Position numbers and translations under genes: made by a program. From an uncultured Collinsella sp. (GTDB lineage Bacteria; Actinomycetota; Coriobacteriia; Coriobacteriales; Coriobacteriaceae), in assembly GCA_900541875.1 (NCBI GenBank), contig UQLF01000005.1:43651-107650 (forward strand): a DNA stretch of 64,000 nt, read 5' to 3'. Below the pieces are notes generated by a model, which ran no database searches, was not told the origin of the DNA, and saw only the letters and a list, made by a program, of their open reading frames with translations. Each line of letters opens with the position of its first letter. The first letter of the stretch is position 1. This document shows, piece by piece, positions 34,845-43,316 of the stretch.

Positions 34845-35384
34845 ATGGATGCCCGCAAAGAAAAAAGCCGCGCCGCCATCGTCGCGGCATTCTCCGAGCT
34901 CCTGCGCGAGGAAGACTACAGCAAGATCACCGTCGGCGACATCATCGCTCGCGCCCATGTGGGTCGGGCCACGTTCTACGGCCTCTTCAAGAGCAAAGAC
35001 AACCTACTCGCCGCGCTCGTGAGCGATATCTGCGCCCACGCCCTCGACGATGACGGTACGCCCCTCGACGACCCACTCGTGCAGGTCGAGCATATCCTCA
35101 ACAACCTCTGGGAGCGCCGCCAGGGCGTTCGAGCCCTCGTAGCCGGCGCCGGCTCACGCGTCTTCGCCGACTGTCTCCGCAAGACCATCATGTCACGAGC
35201 AGCCGAAACCGTCCCCGTCGACCCCGCAGGCCCCGCCAGCGCCATGGACCGCAGCTTCTTACTGCACCACATAGCCTCAAGCTTCGTAGCCACCGTCCAA
35301 TGGTGGGCCTGGCACAACTTCGAAGCAAACAAAGCCGACGTAGCCAAAGACTACCTCTCAGCCATAAAACCCCTCTTCGGCTAA
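34845..35384 (+). CDS. TetR-family transcriptional regulator
   Basis: A 179-residue TetR-type regulator. The N-terminal helix-turn-helix is KITVGDIIARAHVGRATFYGLFKSKDNLL; the C-terminal ligand domain ends WWAWHNFEANKADVAKDYLSAIKPLFG. It starts three bases after the larC stop, so it is almost certainly cotranscribed with larB and larC. It may regulate the lar genes, larD-larA on the other strand, or something remote; no operator was identified. The longer open frame upstream lies inside larC and is rejected. Confidence 0.88.
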   Translation: MDARKEKSRAAIVAAFSELLREEDYSKITVGDIIARAHVGRATFYGLFKSKDNLLAALVSDICAHALDDDGTPLDDPLVQVEHILNNLWERRQGVRALVAGAGSRVFADCLRKTIMSRAAETVPVDPAGPASAMDRSFLLHHIASSFVATVQWWAWHNFEANKADVAKDYLSAIKPLFG

Positions 35385-35541
35385 GTAAGAAGCTCACCCC
35401 AAAGCATCGCCCCAACCCAGGGCGCCACGCATCCCAAAGTATCACTCGCGCTTCAATGCCCCCCAACAGCAACAAGCCCCTCCCATCCAAATTCAGATAT
35501 ATATGTTGGGTTGCTTGTTCCAACGCGACCAAGATCCCGCA

Positions 35542-35666
35542 GCTGGCCGCATGGGGTAACTTCCCAGCGCATTCCGCAGGACGCAAAAAGGCTCGCCGCA
35601 CGAAGTGCGCAGCGAGCCTTTTTGCATGTCCGAGGACGCGCTGGGAAGTTACCCCATGCGGCCAGC
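35542..35666. repeat. Nested hairpin repeat, copy 1 (bidirectional terminator)
   Basis: Outer perfect 29-bp arms (35542-35570 and 35638-35666), unpaired junctions ATTCCGCAGGAC and ATGTCCGAGGAC, an inner 14-bp stem with A-tract and T-tract (GCAAAAAGGCTCGC), and an innermost CGCAC-GAA-GTGCG hairpin. It separates the convergent TetR gene and larD and can end transcription from both sides. The rest of the 303-bp gap (35385-35541) holds nothing I recognise. A second copy of the same plan is at 38477. Confidence 0.8.
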
Positions 35667-35687
35667 GGACAACTATGTAGCCTCAGA

Positions 35688-36419
35688 CTAGAACATGCCC
35701 AAGAAACCGTGCACAAACAGTGCGGCCAGAGCGGCACCGACAAACGGTGCGATGCCAGGAACGAGCAGACCGTACTTCCAGTTGTTGTCGGCCTTGTTCT
35801 TGATCGGCAGCACCTGATAGGCCATGCGAGGACCAAGGTCACGAGCCTGGTTCATGGCGAAGCCGGTGATGCCGCCCATGCCCATGCCAACGGCCCAAAC
35901 GATCAGGCCAACGCAGATGGCGAGCATCAGAACGTTCTCGCCGGCGCGGCTAGCAGCGGCAAGGATGGCGCTGATGAACACGAAGGTGCAGATGGCCTCG
36001 CAGAAGAAGTTGCGGGCATAGTTCGTGCCCTCGGTGGTGGGGTTGGTCGAGAAGATGTTGCGCTGGGCAATAGGGTCGACGACGCCCTCGGAAGCCTTGA
36101 ACTCATCGGCATACATAAGCCAAGCGATTACGGCGCCCACAAAGCCGCCGAGCATATCGGCAATCATGAAGGGGATGCAGCTGCTCCACGGCACCAGGCC
36201 GACGATGCACTGGGCAAGCACCATGGCGGGGTTCATGCACACGGCACCGCCAAAGACAAACAGGCAGACCGAGATGCCAAAAGACCAAGTGGTGATGGCA
36301 AACATGTGGCCGGAGCCCTGATACTTGGTGCCCTTGAGCACCGTATCGCAGTGCACGCCCACGCCAAAGATGATCATGAGGACCGTTGCGCCGAATTCAC
36401 AGAGGAGTTTGGTAAGCAT
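35688..36419 (-). CDS. larD: Aquaglyceroporin-type channel, probable lactic acid channel LarD
   Basis: A 243-residue MIP-family channel with six membrane spans and two half-helix loops. The first loop has the standard Asn-Pro-Ala (MNPAMVL, residues 63-65); the second reads NQARDLGPR (190-197), with Gln replacing Pro of the usual NPARD. It lies 49 bases downstream of larA on the same strand. In Lactobacillus plantarum the lar operon includes a glycerol-facilitator homologue, LarD, that transports lactic acid; that role is the likely one here. AAGG precedes the ATG. The nested hairpin repeat follows. Confidence 0.82.
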   Translation of the reverse strand: MLTKLLCEFGATVLMIIFGVGVHCDTVLKGTKYQGSGHMFAITTWSFGISVCLFVFGGAVCMNPAMVLAQCIVGLVPWSSCIPFMIADMLGGFVGAVIAWLMYADEFKASEGVVDPIAQRNIFSTNPTTEGTNYARNFFCEAICTFVFISAILAAASRAGENVLMLAICVGLIVWAVGMGMGGITGFAMNQARDLGPRMAYQVLPIKNKADNNWKYGLLVPGIAPFVGAALAALFVHGFLGMF

Positions 36420-36468
36420 AAAACCTTATCTTTCTTGTCGGTTATAAACGATTCGTTTGAGCCGCGCA

Positions 36469-37746
36469 CTAGTGCTGAGCGACAACAACGCCCAGGCCAT
36501 CGGGAATGACGGCCACCTTGGCATCGGCACCCTTCATCTCAAAGGCGAGCTTGAGCGCCTCATCGAGGGTGTTGACCGGCGTCATGTGCATATCCTTGAT
36601 CATCTGGTGATCGCACAGGTCGGTGACCATGATCACAGGGTGATGCGCCAGGATGCGGGCGAAAATCTGGCTCGTCCACTGGTCGGGCAGGGTCTCGTCC
36701 ATAGGACGGTCAATGCAGGCGCGCTCAAACTCTGCTGGATCATTGTCGGCGATGTTGTGATAGAAGCCCTCGCCACCGTGACCGTCGGCACAGCCGGCGA
36801 CATCGATGATCACGCCGCCCTCGGGAAGCGTAGCCTCGGCAGAGCACATGCCCTTCACGGCCTGGTAGATGTTCTGGTCGAGCGGGTAGCCGCCATTGGT
36901 GGTGATGGCAATCTCGCACTCAACGGGCTCAACGCCGGCAAGGCTCTTCACGAACTCACAGCCGGCCTCGTGCGCCTTGTGAATGTCGCCGGCAAAGGAG
37001 CCGATGACCTCGTGCTTGCCGTTGAGCACCACGTTAAGCACAAAGGCAAGGTGAGCCATCTCGGCAGCGGCAAACATGTCCTCGCTCACGTGGTTGTGGC
37101 ACAGGTTGCCGGCACGCGAGTGGGAATCATTCACAAACTGACCGTTGTGGTTGTACATGATGGTCTTATAGCTGGCGACACCAGGCAGGACGGACTTGCG
37201 GCTACCAGAGAAACCGGCAAAGAAGTGCGGCTCAATGAAGCCCTCAGCAAGCAGCAGGTCGCAATCGGCGGCAATCTTGTTGATGATGCACTCGCCACCA
37301 GAAGGCAGGGTACCGATCTTTTTCATCATGCTGTCGTCAGTCGCGACGTGCATGACGATTTCCTCGTTGGCAACGATCTCCTCGCCATACTTGTTGACGA
37401 GTTCCTCGTGCGTCGACGGACGGTGCATACCCGTAGCAACCAAAATACGCACGCGAGCATCGGGCGCAGCGGAATGGATGTGATGCAGCAGAATAGGCAT
37501 CGTCACACGCGAGGGAACGGGGCGCGTATGATCGGAGCTAATGATGACAATATCCTTCTTGCCAGCACAAAGCTCCTCGAGCGAAGGCGAGCCATAAGGG
37601 TTGCCAAGTGACTCCTCTACCAGCTCTTCCTGTGATTTTGTAGTCTTAAACTCGTTTTGATGACCTTCCATCACACCCGCGAAGTTCTTATCCTCGAGCT
37701 CCAGATGCAACGTCTTGTGGTCAAACGGCAGTTCACATTCAAACAA
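36469..37746 (-). CDS. larA: Nickel-dependent lactate racemase
   Basis: A 425-residue LarA. The start is taken at TTG with AGAGGG nine bases upstream; with this start the key residues fall at the Lactobacillus plantarum numbers: Asp72 and Arg75 (SSDHTRP), His108, His174 and Lys184 (PHFFAGFSGSRKSVLPG), and His200. Lys184 binds the nickel-pincer cofactor covalently. Other motifs: ILVATGMHRPSTHEELVNKYG and GHGGEGFYHNIAD. It interconverts D- and L-lactate. An open frame extends another 159 codons upstream but is non-coding in character. It is cotranscribed with larD; the maturation genes larB and larC lie on the opposite strand 1.6 kb away. Confidence 0.94.
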   Translation of the reverse strand: MFECELPFDHKTLHLELEDKNFAGVMEGHQNEFKTTKSQEELVEESLGNPYGSPSLEELCAGKKDIVIISSDHTRPVPSRVTMPILLHHIHSAAPDARVRILVATGMHRPSTHEELVNKYGEEIVANEEIVMHVATDDSMMKKIGTLPSGGECIINKIAADCDLLLAEGFIEPHFFAGFSGSRKSVLPGVASYKTIMYNHNGQFVNDSHSRAGNLCHNHVSEDMFAAAEMAHLAFVLNVVLNGKHEVIGSFAGDIHKAHEAGCEFVKSLAGVEPVECEIAITTNGGYPLDQNIYQAVKGMCSAEATLPEGGVIIDVAGCADGHGGEGFYHNIADNDPAEFERACIDRPMDETLPDQWTSQIFARILAHHPVIMVTDLCDHQMIKDMHMTPVNTLDEALKLAFEMKGADAKVAVIPDGLGVVVAQH

Positions 37747-38384
37747 TGACGAGCGCCCTCTTCCTTTCAACTGACACACTAGATAAACCGTTGGAGGGAT
37801 ACGCCGCTCACCGAAAAACACCACCGTCCACCGACTCATTAACACAACGTTCATATTTGACCCACAACAAAGCTGCCGCAATCCCAAAGGGGACCGCGGC
37901 CGCCTGTCAAAGACACTATAGACAGGATGATTTACGCAGCGCCGAGGCAAACATCTAGTCCGAGACGTACGCACGTAAGCCATTTTGCATAAATTCGTCA
38001 ATAAGCTGCATAGAATGACGCCTGGGTTTCGAACCGTAACAGGGTAGTACCCTCCGGAGCGTGCATTTTTGCGAGTATTCAGCATCGCGGGATAAGATTT
38101 TGGTGTCAAAAGTCTTTCAAAAGGTAGATAGTCCTCATGGCTCGTCCCATCTGGATGGCATGCGGCGAGAAACCAGCCATATATGAACATCGACAAAGCC
38201 CAATCGTCATGCAAAAGCATCAACAGGAGCCGCGAACGTCACCCATAGCCTTATGCACCAATCTTTGGCTGCTGAAAACTCCGTTTTTTGCACGTCGCCC
38301 CAAGCACCACCCTCACCCAGCGGCTGATCCGCCGAAGACCAGACATCGCAGGGCCCGCCATTAGTTTACTTTTAGGCACACTCC
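37747..38384. other. Large intergenic region upstream of larA
   Basis: No convincing gene is present in this part of the 880-bp larA-ppc gap. Short open frames here lack ribosome sites and family features. It contains an inverted repeat CCTGTC...GACAGG at 37903-37926 around ACTATA, possibly in the larA promoter region. I cannot assign the promoter with confidence. Confidence 0.4.
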
Positions 38385-38476
38385 GCAGGACGCAAGAAGC
38401 CCTCGCCGCACTCCACATTAAGCGCGAAGCGCACCATTATTCTCCTCAGCCCCAATCCCTGAAGACCGAGGACGAA
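38385..38476. repeat. Decayed third copy of the nested hairpin repeat
   Basis: It carries the left junction ACTCCGCAGGACGCAAGAAG and the right junction AGACCGAGGACG of the nested repeat family, but the inner and outer stems no longer pair. It directly abuts copy 2. Confidence 0.5.
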
Positions 38477-38603
38477 GGGACCCGACGGGTTTCCCTCTGA
38501 ATGCATTCCGCAGCACGAAGCCCCCTTATCCGCAGCTCCGAAGGAGCAGGATAAGGGGGCTTCAAGTGCGAGGACGCATTCAGAGGGAAACCCGTCGGGT
38601 CCC
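38477..38603. repeat. Nested hairpin repeat, copy 2
   Basis: Outer perfect 28-bp arms (38477-38504 and 38576-38603), junctions ATTCCGCAGCACG and AGTGCGAGGAC, inner 15-bp stem (GAAGCCCCCTTATCC) and innermost GCTCC-GAA-GGAGC. Same plan as 35542-35666 with unrelated stem sequence. It lies 24 bases past the ppc stop and probably ends ppc transcription. Confidence 0.8.
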
Positions 38604-38626
38604 GGTGAGAGCCACAGGGCTATCGA

Positions 38627-41440
38627 TTACCCCGTGTTCTGCAGTCCTGCCGAGACGCCGGTCACAGTCGAAAGAATCAGGCTCATGTACTCGGCCTTCT
38701 TCTCCTCGGCCATCTCGTCCTGGTTCATACGCACCTCGCGAAGGGCGCGGACCTGGGCGATGGACAGGGCGTCAACGTAGGGGTTACGCACGCGAACGGC
38801 GCAGCCGAGCACGCGGCGGCGCTGCAGCGGCCACTCGTCACCGACGATGGCAAGAACCCACTTACGCGTGAGCTGCATCTCGGTGAAGACCTTCTCGGAC
38901 AGATCCTGGCGATCGCCCAAGTGCAGATACATCTTGGCGATGCGCTGATCGGTCTTAGCAATCGACATCTCGATGTTGTCGATAAAGGTGCGGAAGAACG
39001 GCCACTCCTGGTAGGCAGCCTTAAGCTGGTCAAGGTCGCCCAACTGCTCGCAGGCGGTGCCCAGGCCGTACCAAGCGGCCAGGTTAATGCGCGCCTGGCT
39101 CCAGCTGAAGATCCACGGAATGGTACGCAGGTCGTCGAGCGACTTGGCGCCTAGGCCGCGCTTGGCGGGACGCGAGCCGATCGGCAGCAGACCGACCTCG
39201 GTCAGCGGCGTCACGGTCGAGAACCACGGAGTAAAGTCCTCGGTGTTCAGCAGGTCCAGATAGCGCTCGTGGCTTGCGGCGTTGAGCTTCTCTGCCATGT
39301 CCCAGAACTTCCGCGTGGTCTCGGTGTTGGTCTTCTCGACACTCGGGGCCGACTGCAAAAGCGTTGCGGCGGCAACGGACTCAACATGGCGCTGAGCCAG
39401 CGTGCGGTTGCCGTAACGGGCAAAGATGACCTCGCCCTGCTCGGTGAGCTTAAAGAAGCAGTTGACCGAACCCTTGGGCTGCGCCAGCACGGCCTTGTTG
39501 GCCGGGCCGCCGCCACGGCCCACGGCACCGCCGCGACCGTGCATGAGCACCAGGTCGATATTGTTCTTCTCGGCCCACTTGGCGATGCGCTCCTGCGCGG
39601 AGTGCAGCGCGAGCATGGCCGTGGTAGGACCGGCGTCCTTGGAGGAATCGGAGTAGCCCAGCATAACCTCCATGCGGCGGTTGGTCTGGGCAAGGCGCTT
39701 TTGCACCACGGGCAGCGTAAGCATCTGGTCGAGCACGTCAACGCAGCCCTCGAGGTCCTCGAGCTGCTCGAACAGCGGGATCACGTCGAGCTCGGGGACA
39801 TCCTCCTCGTGTGCAAAGGACAGGTGGGCCAGCTCAAAGACATCGGCCACATGCTGGGCGCTCTTGGTGAACGAGATGATGTAGCGGTGCGCCATCTTCT
39901 TGCCGTAGCGCTTTTGGATGGAACCAATGGCGCGGAAGGTATCGATGACCTCGCGCGTCATGGGCTGCAGGTCGCCATGGATACCGTTCTCGTGGATATC
40001 CTTGAGGGCGCGGGCATGCACCACGGAGTGCTGACGGAACTCCATCTCGACCATATGGAAGCCGAAGGACTCGACCTGCCAGATGATGGTCTGGACCGGG
40101 CCGTAGGCAGCACGGACGGCACCGCAGGCGGCCAGCGAGCGCTGGACGACACGCAGGTCATCCAGGAACTCGTCTGCGCTGTGATACATGGTGTCGGTGA
40201 TACGGCGGACGGTGGCGTTGAGTCGGTCGGCCATGACGAGCATGACGGCGCGATGCGGCTCGTGCTCGGAGATCAGTTCAGCACGTGCGGTGTACTGGGT
40301 GCTCATCTCGACCTGATGGTTCCACAGGTTGATGAGCTCGGCAGACGGCTTGCTGTAGGTGGCCTCGAGCGTCAGGTTGCGGCCGATGCGGCGGCACTTA
40401 TCCTCGAGCTTGAGCACCATATGGGTGAAATACTTGGCAGCGACCTCGCGGCTCACCTTGGCGGTAACGTTGGGGTTGCCGTCGCGGTCTGAGCCGATCC
40501 AGCTGCCGGGGTGGAAGAACGCCGGGCACAGCGGCGGCACGGTACCGGCCTTATCGCCCAGCACCCAGTCGTCAAAACGACGATAGATAACGGGAATGAC
40601 ATCGAACAGCGTGTTATCGAAGATGTCGATGATGGTGTCGGCTTCCTCGACCGGTGTGGGCTTCTTGAGCGCGATGGGGCTCGTACGCACCAGGGCGTCG
40701 ATCTCCTGCAGCATATGGCGCTCGTTCTCCACCAAGTCGGAGCCGCCCAGACGCGGACGCTCCTCCAGCAGGTTGGAGATACGGCGAATCTTGCCCTCGA
40801 CGGCCTTGCGACGGGCTTCGGTGGGATGTGCGGTAAAGACGGGGTGGAACTCGAGCTTGCCGAGCAGCTCGTTGGCGCCCTCGGCGCCCATCTCGTTTAC
40901 CAACTGGTGATAGGCGACGGTGAGCTCGTTGGCGGGATCGACCTCGGTATCAGTCGATGCGCCGGCCTCGCGCTCGCGCAGCTGCGCCACACGGTAGTTC
41001 TCCTCCGACAGGTTAGCCAGATGGAAGAAGCTCGTAAAGGCGCGGACGATAACCTGCTGCTTATCGAGCGGCAGGCTGTCGATCAGATCAACAACCTCGC
41101 GAAACGCCACGGCGGTGGGCTCGTCGGCAGTGGGCACGCCCTGCTCGTCGACGGACTCGTCGGCAGCACGGGTGCCGGGGTTTCCGGCGTTGGCCACAAT
41201 CTCGGCTGTCAAAATCTTGTCGAACAGGTCCGCGATCTCGGGATCATACTCGCTAAGCACACGGCGCTCCAGGCGCAAGAACAGCGCCAGATTGTCGCGC
41301 AGCTCCTCGGGGATCTCGATCTCGGCGAGACGCTCCTTGGATTCGGCATTCGAGCCGATTCGGTTAACGAGGCGGTTGACCACGGCAGCGACGCGCGCCG
41401 CGGCTTCGGGTACAGACTGGTTGCTTAGGTTCTCAGCCAC
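38627..41440 (-). CDS. ppc: Phosphoenolpyruvate carboxylase
   Basis: A PEP carboxylase of about 937 residues, converting PEP and bicarbonate to oxaloacetate. Catalytic motifs are FHPVFTAHPTEARRK, GYSDSSKDAG and LMHGRGGAVGRGGGP, and the conserved C-terminus QNTG is intact. I place the start at GTG (41440) preceded by GGGAGG; the alternative ATG at 41452 is only one base from an AAGGAGG and would be too close. It is monocistronic, between hisS and the larA upstream region. It feeds the C4 branch used in fermentative succinate or aspartate formation. Confidence 0.95.
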   Translation of the reverse strand: MAENLSNQSVPEAAARVAAVVNRLVNRIGSNAESKERLAEIEIPEELRDNLALFLRLERRVLSEYDPEIADLFDKILTAEIVANAGNPGTRAADESVDEQGVPTADEPTAVAFREVVDLIDSLPLDKQQVIVRAFTSFFHLANLSEENYRVAQLREREAGASTDTEVDPANELTVAYHQLVNEMGAEGANELLGKLEFHPVFTAHPTEARRKAVEGKIRRISNLLEERPRLGGSDLVENERHMLQEIDALVRTSPIALKKPTPVEEADTIIDIFDNTLFDVIPVIYRRFDDWVLGDKAGTVPPLCPAFFHPGSWIGSDRDGNPNVTAKVSREVAAKYFTHMVLKLEDKCRRIGRNLTLEATYSKPSAELINLWNHQVEMSTQYTARAELISEHEPHRAVMLVMADRLNATVRRITDTMYHSADEFLDDLRVVQRSLAACGAVRAAYGPVQTIIWQVESFGFHMVEMEFRQHSVVHARALKDIHENGIHGDLQPMTREVIDTFRAIGSIQKRYGKKMAHRYIISFTKSAQHVADVFELAHLSFAHEEDVPELDVIPLFEQLEDLEGCVDVLDQMLTLPVVQKRLAQTNRRMEVMLGYSDSSKDAGPTTAMLALHSAQERIAKWAEKNNIDLVLMHGRGGAVGRGGGPANKAVLAQPKGSVNCFFKLTEQGEVIFARYGNRTLAQRHVESVAAATLLQSAPSVEKTNTETTRKFWDMAEKLNAASHERYLDLLNTEDFTPWFSTVTPLTEVGLLPIGSRPAKRGLGAKSLDDLRTIPWIFSWSQARINLAAWYGLGTACEQLGDLDQLKAAYQEWPFFRTFIDNIEMSIAKTDQRIAKMYLHLGDRQDLSEKVFTEMQLTRKWVLAIVGDEWPLQRRRVLGCAVRVRNPYVDALSIAQVRALREVRMNQDEMAEEKKAEYMSLILSTVTGVSAGLQNTG

Positions 41441-41599
41441 GTTTCCTCCCATTCCTCCTTCTATGCACGTAACATGCGGTATTCATTATAGGCACTCGGC
41501 AAAAACTTTCGACGCTGATTGCGCTTTACCACACAAAAGTATTTTCTGCATTGCAAGGTTTTTTGTCCCAAATGGTCGTATTTCTCGGTGGACGGCATA

Positions 41600-41640
41600 T
41601 GCAAACGGGGGCATTCCGCATAAATGCGAAACACCCCCGT
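41600..41640 (-). terminator. Terminator after hisS
   Basis: ACGGGGG arms with an inner CGCAT-ATGCG stem, then CGTTTG on the minus strand, 59 bases past the hisS stop. Confidence 0.65.
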
Positions 41641-41698
41641 AACAATCGCTCTCCATGAGCGGGGCAAGTTAGCAGGCCCGCAGCTCAAAAATCAAGCG

Positions 41699-43012
41699 CT
41701 ACAGGCGCTCGCGAACCGCCTCGACCACGTTGGCCAAATCGACCAGTACCTCGTCATGACTCTCCATGTCGCGCACCTTGACCTTGCCGGCGGCAAGCTC
41801 GTCGCCGCCCAAGACCAAAATGAGCTTGGCGCCCACCTTATCGGCCTGCTTAAACTGAGCCTTGAGCGAACGACCCTGATAGTCTGCCTCGGTCACGATA
41901 CCTGCGGCGCGAAGCTCCTGCGTAATGGCGAAGACGTTCTGGCGCAACTCCTTGCCGGCGTTGGCGACGTAGACACACGGGGTCTCATCGGCGCCCAGGT
42001 CGCTGCCAAAGGCCTGTAGGGCCAGCAGGGCGCGCTCAAAGCCGACGGCAAAGCCAACGCCTGCCGTGGGTTTGCCGCCCTCGAGCTCGACCAAGCCGTC
42101 ATAGCGACCGCCGCCACCGATGGAGCCGACACCGGCGCCAGGGGCCTCGACCTCAAAGACAGTACGGGTGTAGTAGTCCAGGCCGCGCACCAAGGTAGGA
42201 TCCTCGACATACTCGATGCCGGCGGCATCCAGATAGCGCTTGACCTGCTCGTAGTGCTCACGGCACTCGTCGCACAGGTTGTCACCCATCAACGGAGCCT
42301 CGGCCATGATCTCGCGGCAGTGGTCGTTCTTGCAGTCGAAGGCGCGCAGCGGGTTAAGCTCGGCGCGCTCGCGGCACTCATCGCACATCTCGTCGGCGTG
42401 ATCGAGAATGAACTGCTTGACCTGCTCGCGATAGGCCGGACGGCACTGGGCGTCGCCCATCGAGTTAATGAGCAAACGAAGCTTGGAAAGATCGAAGCCC
42501 AGACGCTTGTAGAACTCCATGAGCATGATGATGCATTCGGCGTCTGCCGCCGGATCGGGAGCGCCGAGCCACTCGATACCAACCTGGTGGAACTGACGCA
42601 GACGACCCTTCTGGGGACGCTCGCCGCGGAACATGGCCTCGGCATAGTAGGCCTTAAACGGCGTGGAGCCCTGGGGCACCAGGTTGTTCTCCACGACGGC
42701 GCGCACCACACCGGCCGTGCCCTCGGGGCGAAGGGCCAGGCGCTGCTTGGGCTTGAGCTTGGTATCGGTACCCTCGGTAAAGACGCGCTCCAGGTTGGCG
42801 CCGCTAAACACGCGGAACATCTCCTTGCGCACGACGTCGGTCGACTGGCCGATGCCGTGGACAAAGACGTCCACCTGCTCGATCGCGGGCGTCTCGATGG
42901 GCTTAAAGCCAAACGGCTCGAACACGCCGGCAGCGATCTGCTGCATCTTTTGCCAGGCGCGCATCTCGGCGCCGATAAGGTCGCGGGTTCCCTCCGCCTT
43001 CTGTGCCTGCAT
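41699..43012 (-). CDS. hisS: Histidyl-tRNA synthetase
   Basis: A 437-residue class II HisRS. Motif 2 is FRGERPQKGRLRQFHQVGIEWLG; the histidine A motif is VRGLDYYTRTVFEVE; motif 3 is GVGFAVGFERALLAL; the C-terminal anticodon-binding domain follows. The insertion domain has four cysteine pairs (CDEC, CKNDHC, CDEC), suggesting a metal site, as in several Gram-positive HisRS proteins. The ATG at 43012 follows AGAAAGG; an in-frame TTG two codons upstream is too close to that site. Three large hairpins fill the space between it and the MFS gene upstream. Confidence 0.96.
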   Translation of the reverse strand: MQAQKAEGTRDLIGAEMRAWQKMQQIAAGVFEPFGFKPIETPAIEQVDVFVHGIGQSTDVVRKEMFRVFSGANLERVFTEGTDTKLKPKQRLALRPEGTAGVVRAVVENNLVPQGSTPFKAYYAEAMFRGERPQKGRLRQFHQVGIEWLGAPDPAADAECIIMLMEFYKRLGFDLSKLRLLINSMGDAQCRPAYREQVKQFILDHADEMCDECRERAELNPLRAFDCKNDHCREIMAEAPLMGDNLCDECREHYEQVKRYLDAAGIEYVEDPTLVRGLDYYTRTVFEVEAPGAGVGSIGGGGRYDGLVELEGGKPTAGVGFAVGFERALLALQAFGSDLGADETPCVYVANAGKELRQNVFAITQELRAAGIVTEADYQGRSLKAQFKQADKVGAKLILVLGGDELAAGKVKVRDMESHDEVLVDLANVVEAVRERL

Positions 43013-43073
43013 GGGCAAACACCTTTCTTTTGTATCGCGTCATAGGTAGTGGACATTATACGGCACAAAGCAG

Positions 43074-43142
43074 AAACGCGGCGGCGCGTCTGACCGAACG
43101 AGGGTATGGGGGCTCGTTCGGCCAGATGCGCCGCCGCGGTTT
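43074..43142. repeat. Large hairpin A upstream of hisS
   Basis: About 29-bp imperfect arms (one indel, two mismatches) from AAACGCGGCGGCGCG to the complement, loop of ten bases. It ends 62 bases before the hisS start. Confidence 0.7.
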
Positions 43143-43144
43143 GT

Positions 43145-43206
43145 GATCCGTTTTCCTCCGTCCCCTTCGAATCACGTGATCTGTTGGGGACGGAGGAAAA
43201 CGGATC
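43145..43206. repeat. Large hairpin B, GGGGAC-type
   Basis: Perfect 21-bp arms (GATCCGTTTTCCTCCGTCCCC and complement) with a 20-base loop containing ATCACGTGAT. The arm includes GGGGACGGAGG, shared with the hairpin at 52623. Confidence 0.75.
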
Positions 43207-43217
43207 ATTTCGTAGGC

Positions 43218-43281
43218 CCGTGGCCGCCTTGGAAACCGAATGATGGTACGAGCATCCATTCGGCTTCCAAGGCAGCCACGG
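43218..43281. repeat. Large hairpin C after the MFS gene
   Basis: 29-bp imperfect arms from CCGTGGCCGCCTTGGAA to its complement, loop of six bases. It is 35 bases past the MFS stop and probably terminates it. Confidence 0.7.
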
Positions 43282-43316
43282 ACAGAACGGGGCGAACAGC
43301 AAAGAGCGACGGACGT

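Noticed and set aside
33925..35384. Programmed frameshift joining larC to a LarC2 domain
   Set aside because: The frames after the larC stop encode a TetR regulator, not LarC2, so there is nothing to fuse to.
37747..38223. A 159-codon upstream extension of larA
   Set aside because: The segment has Cys/Arg-rich, non-protein-like composition, and the TTG start at 37746 puts every LarA active-site residue at the expected number.
38137..38500. Small plus-strand ORFs between larA and ppc
   Set aside because: They have no ribosome site, no hydrophobic or domain features, and partly overlap the decayed repeat copy.
43013..43316. T-box riboswitch upstream of hisS
   Set aside because: The hairpins suggested it, but I find no T-box consensus or specifier-loop arrangement, and the arms are simple long inverted repeats.
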